Origin: Planctomycetota bacterium
GTDB taxonomy: Bacteria > Planctomycetota > Planctomycetia > Pirellulales > Thermoguttaceae
Direction: 5' to 3'
DNA: 30,271 nucleotides
NCBI GenBank assembly: GCA_018897395.1
Contig: JAHIKV010000074.1
Coordinates: 1 to 30,271, forward strand
A program made the position numbers and the translations under genes. The notes beneath the pieces are model-generated. The model saw nothing but the letters and a program-made list of their open reading frames with translations. It ran no database searches and had not been told where the DNA came from. Shown in pieces: positions 17,001-23,678 of the stretch (the stretch's first letter is position 1; each line of letters opens with the position of its first letter).

Positions 17001-17846
17001 TCCGTGGCTGTTGTCGTCCATCGGATCGCCGTCGTTGTTGACGAAGTCGTAGCCGTAAACGTCGTCGACGAACCCGTTGCGGTCGTCGTCGATGCCGTTG
17101 CCGGCGATCTCGCCCGGGTTGGTCCAGATGTTGGCGGCCAGATCGACGTGGGTGTAATCGACTCCGGTATCGATGACGGCCACGACCACGCTCGAACTGC
17201 CGGTGGTGATGGTCCATGCATCAGGTGCGTCGATGGCGGTCATGCCCCACAGTTGATTGTAATACGGGTCGGTGGGGACCGTCACGTCGACCTGGCGGAT
17301 GGCGTCTTGCTCAAAGCCGGCGACGTTCACGTTCCCGCTCAGCAAGGATTGCACCGCTTCGATCGAGGCGTCGGAGCTGCGCACCAGCACTTGGCCCACA
17401 AGCCCCAACCCGCGCAGTACCTCGAACTCGATTCCGCCGCCGACCAGCAAACTCGCCGTCTCGGCCACTGAAGCGACGCCGGCGACCGCGGCCGTGTCGA
17501 ATTGGACGATCCAATCGTAGAGGTCGGATTGCCCGGCGGTGAGTGCTGCCTGACCCGATGCAACGTCGCTCTCGACGGTCCAGTCGGCCACTCCGGCGTG
17601 CGCCACGTCCGCGTGGTCCGAAACGTCCTGGAACCAGACCGCCGAGATCAGCGAGGCCGCGCCGCCGGCGTCCATCAGGTGCCGCGACTCGAGCGGCTCG
17701 ATGTGCAGCGACCGACGCCGGGCACGGAGCTTGGTGTCCGCAACTGCGTCCGACATTCGGACTTCGAGATTCAACAGGCCGGCGACTTCTCGCGCCAACC
17801 TACCGCAAACGCCCAACGCCGCTGCGTTGATTCTGGGGTCGCGCAT
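14055..17846 (-). CDS. Large secreted subtilisin-like protease (S8) with PPC domain and tandem repeats
   Basis: A 1,263-residue extracellular serine protease. Near the N-terminus 'IEPLESRHLMDA' resembles the planctomycete LEPR-XLL sorting region. The catalytic triad is intact: Asp226 ('VAVIDTGVDYTHVD'), His281 ('NSHGTHVSG') and Ser447 ('SGTSMAAPH'). 'DDDRNGFVDDVYGYDF' is a typical insert of this group. An Ig-like segment follows (about 505-620), then a PPC domain ('DADWFKFQAVAGKTYTF', about 625-725) and two 184-residue cadherin-like repeats (732-1099), each holding a 'GENEKYFAGY...FILP.GDLYRWGGS' insert. The start is uncertain: the ATG at 17756 (MSDAVADTKLR) gives a shorter N-terminus, and neither start has a clear ribosome binding site. 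There is no dockerin or C-terminal anchor. Confidence 0.9.
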   Translation of the reverse strand: MRDPRINAAALGVCGRLAREVAGLLNLEVRMSDAVADTKLRARRRSLHIEPLESRHLMDAGGAASLISAVWFQDVSDHADVAHAGVADWTVESDVASGQAALTAGQSDLYDWIVQFDTAAVAGVASVAETASLLVGGGIEFEVLRGLGLVGQVLVRSSDASIEAVQSLLSGNVNVAGFEQDAIRQVDVTVPTDPYYNQLWGMTAIDAPDAWTITTGSSSVVVAVIDTGVDYTHVDLAANIWTNPGEIAGNGIDDDRNGFVDDVYGYDFVNNDGDPMDDNSHGTHVSGTIAAVANNGVGVAGVNWSSSIMALKFLDGNGSGYLSDAVRAINYATMMRNQYGVNVRVMNNSWGGGGYSYALYSAIEAGNNADILFVAAAGNSGSNNDVSPQYPANYSCSNVVSVAAVASSGQLASFSSYGATTVDLAAPGVSIYSTVPGNRYASYSGTSMAAPHVAGVAALAFALAPDASVAEVRDAILGGAEPLAALSGKTAAGGTLNAYNTLQLLDAQPPQGPVIGSLSVSPNSATLGASVALVAGGLADATGTITGVYVSWDVNNNGQYDAEDPTVGGTTTIVGNEATITLDTNRFGEGTHRLFAAALDSNSHWSALATTFFTVIAPDDHGDSAASATAVGVPSSTAAALGVAGDADWFKFQAVAGKTYTFTTQLDTLSDSVLYLFDRDGARRLAYNDDVRYGDLSSRIGWTAPSSGTYYLAVAGYGNYYSGTYSLNVQIDNSAPVLAAIGDRTMSHNETTLTVPISASDADGDRLSYSAQALSVDPLARQAYELDREFGLYQWEGSFWTNLRGENEKYFAGYYNGARNPYFILPDGDLYRWGGSIAASTYVATLNAEYYSNPFLLCEAQPPEYTPIDGGDVQLSISGGELTIARAADFADDFIVQVNVSDGVATDSEAFSVSVTNFAPELASIGDRTMSYYQTTLVISVNATDADGDRLSYSAQALAIDPLAQQAYELDQEFGLYQWQGSFWTNLRGENEKYFAGYHNGTRNPYFILPNGDLYRWGGSIAASTYVATFSVDYYANPFLLCEAPPPTLTSFRSGAVSVSMAGDVLTISRDSGYTGEFFVQVHVSDGVNTSGETFRVSATGAASLQSVALAIELPSLALGTMSMAGDAPSDLPDLRSAWLTHFADDRFGRGDDVVQAANLLASRISDSTALLHDDVFARLSPPEGSPTGMEGAAWDELVGQMLAGRRYENRLFSDRLATDRDAASEDDASDYGFGQWGLLERSAIDLLHDSLSEQLTSPAISV
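14550..15101 (-). repeat. Tandem repeat unit 2 of the subtilase gene (552 bp)
   Basis: Encodes residues about 916-1099. It is closely similar in DNA and protein to the neighbouring unit 15102-15653, especially over 14716-15021, with a constant offset of 552 bases. Confidence 0.8.
15102..15653 (-). repeat. Tandem repeat unit 1 of the subtilase gene (552 bp)
   Basis: Encodes residues about 732-915, starting at 'APVLAAIGDRTMS'. Partner of 14550-15101. The long near-identical DNA runs point to a fairly recent duplication. Confidence 0.8.
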
Positions 17847-18102
17847 GGTGCTTATACCGTGGTGCGAATTCTACGAGCGCCCCGCCAAACGACGGCGGAC
17901 AGGCTCTCTGTGACAAGACTCTAAAAGACCAGACCAATAGCAGAAAAGGTGCTTCTCTATTGGAAGTCTGTGTCAAAAGACCCCCGCAGTCAAACGGCGG
18001 AGCGGATTTCGTACACCATTGCGCTGGGACGTGGTAATTCTTAGTCAATCGTCGCCTTTTTGCAACCCTCGGCCTATTGGAAGAGGGGGGCGGCAACCTT
18101 AT

Positions 18103-18231
18103 AACGTGTTTTGAAATGCAACATTCGTATTTAGCCCCGGGTGAATATACCTGGGGCAAGCGGATTTTTCGCGGTCAACTCGCCCCGCCGTGTATTCACG
18201 GCGGGCTAAATGAATAATTTCAAAACACGTT
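18103..18231 (-). mobile_element. MITE-like element, full copy (129 bp), opposite orientation
   Basis: Perfect 15-bp terminal inverted repeats AACGTGTTTTGAAAT and ATTTCAAAACACGTT with the same two internal hairpins as 7339-7468. It lies in the gene-free stretch 17847-18399 upstream of the subtilase gene; apart from this element and two palindromes nothing else is seen there. Confidence 0.88.
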
Positions 18232-18281
18232 CTTGGACACCTCCATCTACGGCATGATCCGCATTAGGGTTCGGATGGGGA

Positions 18282-18308
18282 TTTTTACGGTTAAGAGCCG
18301 TAAAAAAA
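18282..18308. repeat. Palindrome TTTTTACGG-ttaagag-CCGTAAAAA region
   Basis: A 9-bp stem with AT-rich outer part. Because the T run is on the 5' side, it does not look like a standard terminator on either strand. Confidence 0.4.
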
Positions 18309-18326
18309 CAACTTGATCACTCTCCC

Positions 18327-18354
18327 AAGCCCATGGGTTGCAACCCGTGGGCTT
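18327..18354. repeat. Palindrome AAGCCCA...TGGGCTT
   Basis: A 28-base inverted repeat (AAGCCCATGGGTTGCAACCC then GTGGGCTT, allowing one G-T pair) 45 bases beyond the stop of the diguanylate cyclase gene. It may be a transcript-end hairpin or a dispersed palindrome. Confidence 0.5.
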
Positions 18355-18399
18355 TCGGAGGGAAAGCGGCTTCCGGTCGGTCGCCAACCCGTCGGGCGG

Positions 18400-19410
18400 T
18401 TACCGCGGCTTGACCGGGCGAAACGAGTCGTTGCCGTTGAAAAGTCCCACTTCGTCGCCGCCCAGCGACTTTACGCGGTACATCGCCCCATCGGCGTCGT
18501 GCAACAGGTTCTCGATCCGCCGACACTCGCCGGAGCCGATCGCAACGCCTACGCTGGCGCCGATCCGTACGGAATGATCGTCAATAGCGATCGGCCGCCG
18601 GATTTGATCGAGCATCCGTCGCGCCACCAGCTCCGCGCTGCGGCCGTCGGGAAGGTCGTCGATCAGTACGGTGAACTCATCGCCGCCGAACCGAGCCGCC
18701 ATGTCGCCGGGGCGAACGCAGCCGACCAGCCGCCGGGCAATCTCGCACAACACGCGATCGCCGGCCAAGTGGCCTAAACGGTCGTTGATCGTCTTGAAGC
18801 CGTCCAGGTCGATAAAGCAAACCGCGAACAAGTAGTCGCCGCGACGACGCACGCGATCCAAGGCACGATCCAAAAGGCGTTCAAACAACCGGCGGTCGGG
18901 CAATCCGGTCAGCGGATCGTGGCCGGGCAATCCCAACCCCAACGAGTCCGCGTTGGCCCCGTACAAGCCGTCCGTGCGGTCGGCGACGGACGCCGCAACA
19001 ATCCACCCTCCGCCGTAACACTCCGGGATGCGCGAAACGCGCCATTCGGCGGCGACGGTCTTTCCATTCTTCCGCCGCAGCACGGTATGGAACACCGCCG
19101 TGGCCGGCGCCTCGGTCCCAAGATCATCCAGCCGCCGGGCCAAGGCCGCAATGTCCGACCAACGGCATACCTGGCGCAAGCCCATGCCAAATAGTTCCTC
19201 GCGAGTGTAGCCGAGCCGTTCACACGCGGCCCGGTTTGCGCCGCTGAACGTCATCTCATGCCCGTCCAAGCGGAATACGGCATCGGGCAGCAGATCAAAC
19301 GCGGTTTGCATCGTGCCCGGCCAGCATCCTTCGGCGGACGTCGCCGTCGCCGAACAGTCGGCGTTGAACGGGCGACCTTCCAGTTTTTCGCTCCCGGCTG
19401 AAAAGGGCAT
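18400..19410 (-). CDS. PAS-GGDEF diguanylate cyclase
   Basis: A 336-residue cytoplasmic enzyme that makes the second messenger c-di-GMP from two GTP. A PAS sensor domain lies at about 35-145 ('LLPDAVFRLDGHEMTFSGAN', 'GYTREELFGMG'). It is followed by a GGDEF domain beginning 'HDPLTGLPDRRLFERLL', with 'FIDLDGFKTINDRLGH' and the intact active-site loop GGDEF at 242-246. The inhibitory RxxD site (Arg233-Asp236) lies exactly five residues before it, so product feedback is expected. There is no EAL domain and no membrane segment. No ribosome binding site is clear at the chosen ATG, so the start is uncertain. It is divergent from the polysaccharide genes, which makes it a likely local regulator of them. 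Confidence 0.9.
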   Translation of the reverse strand: MPFSAGSEKLEGRPFNADCSATATSAEGCWPGTMQTAFDLLPDAVFRLDGHEMTFSGANRAACERLGYTREELFGMGLRQVCRWSDIAALARRLDDLGTEAPATAVFHTVLRRKNGKTVAAEWRVSRIPECYGGGWIVAASVADRTDGLYGANADSLGLGLPGHDPLTGLPDRRLFERLLDRALDRVRRRGDYLFAVCFIDLDGFKTINDRLGHLAGDRVLCEIARRLVGCVRPGDMAARFGGDEFTVLIDDLPDGRSAELVARRMLDQIRRPIAIDDHSVRIGASVGVAIGSGECRRIENLLHDADGAMYRVKSLGGDEVGLFNGNDSFRPVKPR

Positions 19411-19585
19411 TTGTCAGTGGAACATCTAAAATAATGCTTTTGATGGAAAATAGAGCAGATTCATTATATGGGATTTGCGGTGCGTAATGAATAACCGTAG
19501 CGATTACCTCCGCATGGGGGGTCGAGTTGGCTTGCGTCATCGTCTCAGATATCTCACAATACGCAAACACTGCGAACCATTTTTC

Positions 19586-19614
19586 TTGTGGATATCCCTT
19601 ATCCTTGCTACAAT
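19586..19614 (+). promoter_or_regulatory. Likely sigma-70 promoter of the polysaccharide gene cluster
   Basis: TTGTGG, a 17-base spacer and TACAAT. The expected transcript would start near 19621 and carry a leader of about 200 bases before the ATG at 19826, which has AAGGAG 8 bases upstream. Confidence 0.55.
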
Positions 19615-19632
19615 AGCCAGATGCAATCTGTT

Positions 19633-19659
19633 TCCTGGTTTTTCCTGGTTGTCCCAGGA
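19633..19659 (+). promoter_or_regulatory. Competing hairpins in the leader
   Basis: TCCTGG occurs twice (19633-19638 and 19643-19648) and each copy can pair with the single CCAGGA at 19654-19659, giving two mutually exclusive stems. The same bases could instead be an operator. Function is not known. Confidence 0.3.
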
Positions 19660-19825
19660 CAGAGGAACGCAGTCATTACCTTTCGCCCAAAACTTGACTT
19701 TACGGTTCGCTACTCAGCCTGCGGCACGTCGCCATTTTCTTTTCAGCTATTTCGCACCGAGTTTTCACGCAATCCGCTTTTGGAACGCTCCGCCGTAAGG
19801 CAGCGGAGGGGCGAAGGAGACCGCA

Positions 19826-21295
19826 ATGGCCGATAATAGGCAATTATCGGGTCAACCAGGCGATGTGTATCGGGCCTTTTCCCGCCACAAGAAAAAGGCC
19901 GTTTTGTTCTTCTGCACCGTGTTTGCCGGTACTGTCTTATTTACGCTTCTGGTTCCACGGCAATACCAATCGGAGGGGAAGCTGTTCGTGCGGCTGGGGC
20001 GCGAGAACGCCATGCTGGACCCAACGGCCACGTTGGGCCAGAACCCGATCGTCGCGGTACCGCAATCCCGCGAGAGCGAGATCAATTCGGAGGTTGAAAT
20101 TCTCCAGAGCCGGGCGCTGGTCGAGAAAGTCGTCGATGCCCTGGGACCGAAAGAGATTATCGGCCGCGGCGACCGCGAGAAGGCGGTCCGCCGAGTGACC
20201 AAGAAACTAAAAATCGAGGCGGCGAAGAAATCCAGCGTCATCAACGTGACTTTTCGGGGACCTACGCCCGAACTTTGCCGGTCGGTGGTGGCCAAGCTCA
20301 TCGACACGTATCTCGACGAGCACGGCCGGTTGAACCGGACGCACGGCTCGCACGAGTTTTTCGCCGAGCAGACGCGCCGTCTCCGCGAAAAGCTCTCCCG
20401 CCACGAGGCGGAGCTCCGCGACCTGAAAAACGAGACGGGGTTGGCCTCGCCCAGCGTACAGCGGAAGCAGATCGTCACCCGGATCGGACGCCTCGAGGAC
20501 GATCTGCTTAAGACCGAGGAGTCGCGGGCCGTGGAGGAGGCCAACGTCCGCCAACTGCACCGGAAGGCGGCCTCCTTGCCCGACACTCAGGTTGAAGAAA
20601 CCAGCGGCTTCGGCGACGAAGGCACCAATCGCATGAGGGAACGGTTCTATGCCTTGCAGTTGCTTCAGAAGGAGGCCCAGTCCAAGTATACCGACGAGCA
20701 TCCCAAGATGCGGCAGGTCCATGAACAGATTGCCGCCGCGCGCAAGATTCTCGAGCAAGAAGAGAAGACCCTTAAGCAAGTGACCCGCGAGCCGGGCCGG
20801 CTATACCAAGAGGCTGAATTGGCCCTGCTGACCGCCGAGCCTAAGCTGGCCTCGCTCGAGGCGCAGTCCGGCCAACTGGAAAGTCAACTGACGGCGGTCC
20901 GCCTCGAACTTAACAAGTTGAACGAGAATGAATTGCGCGTCGCGACGGCGCAACGGGAAGTCGACCTTTTAGAAACCGACTATCGGAAATACTCGACGAA
21001 CCTCGAACAAACGCGGATCGACCAACAGTTGGAGGTCCAGCGGATGTCGAACATCAACGTGGTGCAGCCGGCCAGCTTCGAGCCGCTTCCCGTGCGTCCG
21101 AAGATATTGTTGAACCTGCTGCTGGGGCTTTGCGCCGCCGCGCTGGGCGGTCTGGCGCTGCCGCTGGCTATCGACCAGTACGAGTGCGCGATGCGGTCGC
21201 CGGAAAGCGAAGCCGAGGATGCCGGGGATGGGGATATTGATGAGGAGCATGATGTACCGATGTTGGCCGCCATTGCTCAGTTGAAACCTAGGTAA
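19826..21295 (+). CDS. Wzz/GumC-type polysaccharide chain-length determinant (co-polymerase)
   Basis: A 489-residue inner-membrane protein that would set chain length or assist export of the polysaccharide made by the downstream genes. One membrane helix lies near the N-terminus (25-43), just after 'DVYRAFSRHKKKA'. It is followed by the Wzz domain ('VPRQYQSEGKLFVRLG', 'INSEVEILQSRALVEKVVDAL') and a long periplasmic coiled coil (about 180-400). A second helix lies at 427-449 after the proline-rich 'ASFEPLPVRPK'. The C-terminal tail is short and acidic and has no Walker motifs, so the tyrosine autokinase part of BY-kinases is absent. First gene of the cluster, with a strong ribosome binding site. 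Confidence 0.88.
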   Translation: MADNRQLSGQPGDVYRAFSRHKKKAVLFFCTVFAGTVLFTLLVPRQYQSEGKLFVRLGRENAMLDPTATLGQNPIVAVPQSRESEINSEVEILQSRALVEKVVDALGPKEIIGRGDREKAVRRVTKKLKIEAAKKSSVINVTFRGPTPELCRSVVAKLIDTYLDEHGRLNRTHGSHEFFAEQTRRLREKLSRHEAELRDLKNETGLASPSVQRKQIVTRIGRLEDDLLKTEESRAVEEANVRQLHRKAASLPDTQVEETSGFGDEGTNRMRERFYALQLLQKEAQSKYTDEHPKMRQVHEQIAAARKILEQEEKTLKQVTREPGRLYQEAELALLTAEPKLASLEAQSGQLESQLTAVRLELNKLNENELRVATAQREVDLLETDYRKYSTNLEQTRIDQQLEVQRMSNINVVQPASFEPLPVRPKILLNLLLGLCAAALGGLALPLAIDQYECAMRSPESEAEDAGDGDIDEEHDVPMLAAIAQLKPR

Positions 21296-21344
21296 CCTTT
21301 GGTCGACGGAACAAGATTGGAATAAAACGCGGGACGTCAGCGCC

Positions 21345-22430
21345 ATGTTTCTCACAAAGGTCTTTCTCGCCGTGCGACGCCGAACCGCGCGTTCTTCGTC
21401 GCCGGCGCTCGACGGGTTGCTATCGCGCGAGCAACTCGATCGGATACTCGAACGCGAACGTGCGCGGAGCGACCGCTCGGGCGAGGTGTTTTCGTTGGCC
21501 GTTTTCACGGTCGGCAAGGCGAAGACCGATCTCGAAGTTATGGCCCATCTGGCGGGAATTCTCCGGCGGCGGCTGCGGTTGACCGACGACGCCGGCCGGT
21601 TGGACAAACGGCGGATCGGCGTCGTTTTGCCCGCCACGCCGGCCTCGGGCGCGTGGACCGTGATCGACGACGTGTGCGTGTGCGTACCCGCCGGTCTCCC
21701 GTTGCCCGATTGCGAAGTTTATTGTTATCCCTCCTACTGGCCCGGCGAACAGGACGCGGACGTTGGCAAAGAGCCGGTGGAGACCGGCGAGAAGTGGTCG
21801 GCGCGTGCGATGGAGGCGTTGTTCGTCCAGCGGTTGCCGCTTTGGAAAAGGAGCCTCGACGTACTTGGTTCGTCGCTGGGATTGCTGTTTCTGGCGCCGC
21901 TGTTCGCGGTGGTGGCCGCCGCCGTCAAGCTCACCTCTCCGGGGCCGGTTTTCTTCCGCCAGAAGCGGAGCGGCCTGGGAGGAAAAGAGTTCGTGATGTG
22001 GAAGTTCCGCGCGATGTCGGCCGACGCCGAGGCACGGAAGATGGAATTATTGCCGCTTAACGAGCAGGACGGACCGGCGTTCAAGATCAGGAACGACCCG
22101 CGCGTTACCCGCTTGGGGAGGATATTGAGGGCGACGAGCATCGACGAATTGCCGCAACTGTGGAATGTACTACGCGGCGAGATGTCGCTGGTCGGGCCGC
22201 GCCCGTTGCCTTGCGCCGAGACGGTGGCCTGCCGCGGCTGGCTCCGCCGGCGGTTGGACGTGACCCCCGGGCTGACCTGCTTCTGGCAGGTCCAGGGGCG
22301 GTCGAAGGTCTCATTCGCCGAATGGGTCCGCATGGACGTGAAATACATCCGGTCCCGCTCGTTGGCGACCGACGCAAAACTCCTCTTGATAACCGTGCCG
22401 GCCGTCTTCTCGCGTAAAGGGGCCTCGTGA
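21345..22430 (+). CDS. Phosphoglycosyl transferase with N-terminal degenerate GGDEF domain
   Basis: A membrane enzyme of 361 residues. The C-terminal part (about 165-361) is a bacterial sugar transferase of the WcaJ/PglC type, which moves a sugar phosphate onto undecaprenyl phosphate and so starts polysaccharide assembly. It shows the membrane segment 'LDVLGSSLGLLFLAPLFAVV' (171-190), 'SPGPVFFRQKRSG', the catalytic Asp267-Glu268 in 'SIDELPQLWNVLRGEMSL', and 'VGPRPLP'. Residues about 20-115 align with a GGDEF domain ('LDGLLSREQLDRILERERAR'). The active-site GGDEF is replaced by DKRRI (87-91), but RLTD (78-81) keeps the RxxD c-di-GMP site five residues upstream. This suggests a receptor, not an enzyme, domain. 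It lies 49 bases after the Wzz gene. Confidence 0.88.
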   Translation: MFLTKVFLAVRRRTARSSSPALDGLLSREQLDRILERERARSDRSGEVFSLAVFTVGKAKTDLEVMAHLAGILRRRLRLTDDAGRLDKRRIGVVLPATPASGAWTVIDDVCVCVPAGLPLPDCEVYCYPSYWPGEQDADVGKEPVETGEKWSARAMEALFVQRLPLWKRSLDVLGSSLGLLFLAPLFAVVAAAVKLTSPGPVFFRQKRSGLGGKEFVMWKFRAMSADAEARKMELLPLNEQDGPAFKIRNDPRVTRLGRILRATSIDELPQLWNVLRGEMSLVGPRPLPCAETVACRGWLRRRLDVTPGLTCFWQVQGRSKVSFAEWVRMDVKYIRSRSLATDAKLLLITVPAVFSRKGAS

Positions 22431-22594
22431 ATATAACTCGTTTTCAGCAGCCGGTGCGGCGGCTTGAGGCGTAACACGGGCCGCCGTGCCGGCGGCCGCT
22501 AAACGGATACGACATCGGTTTTCAAGGGGGCAATATAAACTGTATTGACACCACGCTGGCAAAATCCAATCAAATCCTCCGTCGGGCAACTATC

Positions 22595-23443
22595 ATGCAC
22601 ACGAGCAAAGACAATCCGTTCGGTATCTTGATTTATCACCGCGTCGCGCCGCACGTAGAAGGCGTCGCGGCACCGACGTGGAACGTGACTCCCGAGCGTC
22701 TCGGCCGTCAACTCTCCGGGCTGATGTCGCGCGGTTATCGCCCTTGGCCGCTGCGTCGGGCGATTGAATGTCGCCAGTCGGGCGAGGCAGTCCCCGCCCG
22801 CACGTTCGTCGTCACCTTCGACGACGGCTACGACAACGTTTACCACAACGCCTGGCCGGTGTTGAAGGAGTTGTCGATTCCCGCGACGGTGTTCGTGGCG
22901 ACGGCTTATTTGGACGGCCGCCTGCCTTTCGCCTTCGACGACTGGCCGGCCGCCGGCTCGGATGAGGTTCCGGACGTTGCGTGGAAACCCCTTTCCACCG
23001 CCCATTGCTCCGAGATGATCGAAAACGGCCTGATCGAAGTCGGCTCGCACACGCACACGCACGCCGATCTTCGCGGCCGGCCGGGCATGTTCCGCCGCGA
23101 CCTGGTCCGTTCGATGGAGGTGCTCCACGACCGGCTCGGCCTGTCGGACGTGTCCTTCGCCTTTCCTTTTGGATACTTCGGTTCCGAAATGGTCGCGGCG
23201 ACGCGCGAGGTCGGCGCTAAATGCGCGCTGACCGCCGAGCCGAAAGTCGTCGCGCCGCAGGACGATCCATTCCCTTGGGGGCGGTTCAACGTCGGCCGGC
23301 TCGACACCGCCGCAACCCTGGCGTTGAAACTAAACGGTTGGTATTCGATGCTGCGGGGCGTCTGGCGACGGATGCGTCCGTCGTCGGAGCGCCGCAAGGC
23401 AGCCGCTTTTCGGCAGATTGACAAGCTATCCCACACATCGTAG
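22595..23443 (+). CDS. NodB-type polysaccharide deacetylase
   Basis: A 282-residue carbohydrate esterase family 4 protein, expected to remove N-acetyl groups from sugars of the nascent or finished polysaccharide. Motif 1 is 'TFDDGYDN' with Asp76 (catalytic base) and Asp77 (metal). Motif 2 is 'SHTHTH', with His152 and His156 as the other metal ligands. 'FAFPFGYFGSEM' is a variant of motif 3. No signal peptide is seen, so it may act on the cytoplasmic, lipid-linked sugar. It is 164 bases after the sugar transferase gene, and its ribosome binding site is weak. A block of palindromic repeats separates it from the next gene. Confidence 0.87.
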   Translation: MHTSKDNPFGILIYHRVAPHVEGVAAPTWNVTPERLGRQLSGLMSRGYRPWPLRRAIECRQSGEAVPARTFVVTFDDGYDNVYHNAWPVLKELSIPATVFVATAYLDGRLPFAFDDWPAAGSDEVPDVAWKPLSTAHCSEMIENGLIEVGSHTHTHADLRGRPGMFRRDLVRSMEVLHDRLGLSDVSFAFPFGYFGSEMVAATREVGAKCALTAEPKVVAPQDDPFPWGRFNVGRLDTAATLALKLNGWYSMLRGVWRRMRPSSERRKAAAFRQIDKLSHTS

Positions 23444-23454
23444 AACAAATCACT

Positions 23455-23645
23455 CTCGTTCCCACGCGGAGCGTGGGAACGAGATAACAGATTACCCTGG
23501 TTCCCACGCTCTGCGTGGGAACCCACATTTTCCGACGCTCTGCGTCGGTGGGGAAGACGATCACCGACGCGGAGCGTCGCCAGTTGTCCGTTCCCACGCA
23601 GAGCGTGGGAACGAGATAACAAATTGCGGAGCGTGGGAACGAGAT
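23455..23645. repeat. Array of GTTCCCACGC-type palindromic repeats
   Basis: At least five hairpins and a half copy in 190 bases: 23455-23483, 23499-23523, 23532-23548, 23565-23579, 23590-23612 and the right arm at 23627-23645. Two sub-types alternate, GTTCCCACGC-nnn-GCGTGGGAAC and CGACGC-nnn-GCGTCG. Spacers such as CCAGTTGTCC recur in the copy at 26355-26402, so the unit is composite. Open frames run through it on both strands, giving peptides with 'RSHAERGNE'; these are not genes. Confidence 0.9.
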
Positions 23646-23678
23646 GTAAATATCCATGCGAGGCAGCGCGATTTCACC

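Larger units (their letters stand above)
19411..19825. other. Divergent control region between diguanylate cyclase and polysaccharide genes
   Basis: A 415-base gene-free stretch. It contains the promoter at 19586-19614, two alternative hairpins at 19633-19659 and a GCTCCGCC...GGCAGCGGAG-like structure just before the ribosome binding site at about 19812. The short frames in it do not look like proteins. Confidence 0.5.

Noticed and set aside
18282..18308. Intrinsic terminator for the diguanylate cyclase gene
   Set aside because: The stem is T-rich on its 5' arm and A-rich on its 3' arm when read in either useful direction, with no T run after the hairpin.
23455..23645. CRISPR array
   Set aside because: The repeats are palindromes of two types with short, recurring spacers of uneven length. 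There are no unique 30-40 base spacers and no cas genes.
23418..23678. Upstream extension of the flippase frame with 'RSHAERGNE' peptides
   Set aside because: This part is translated palindromic repeat. The family-like protein begins only after the ATG at 23679.
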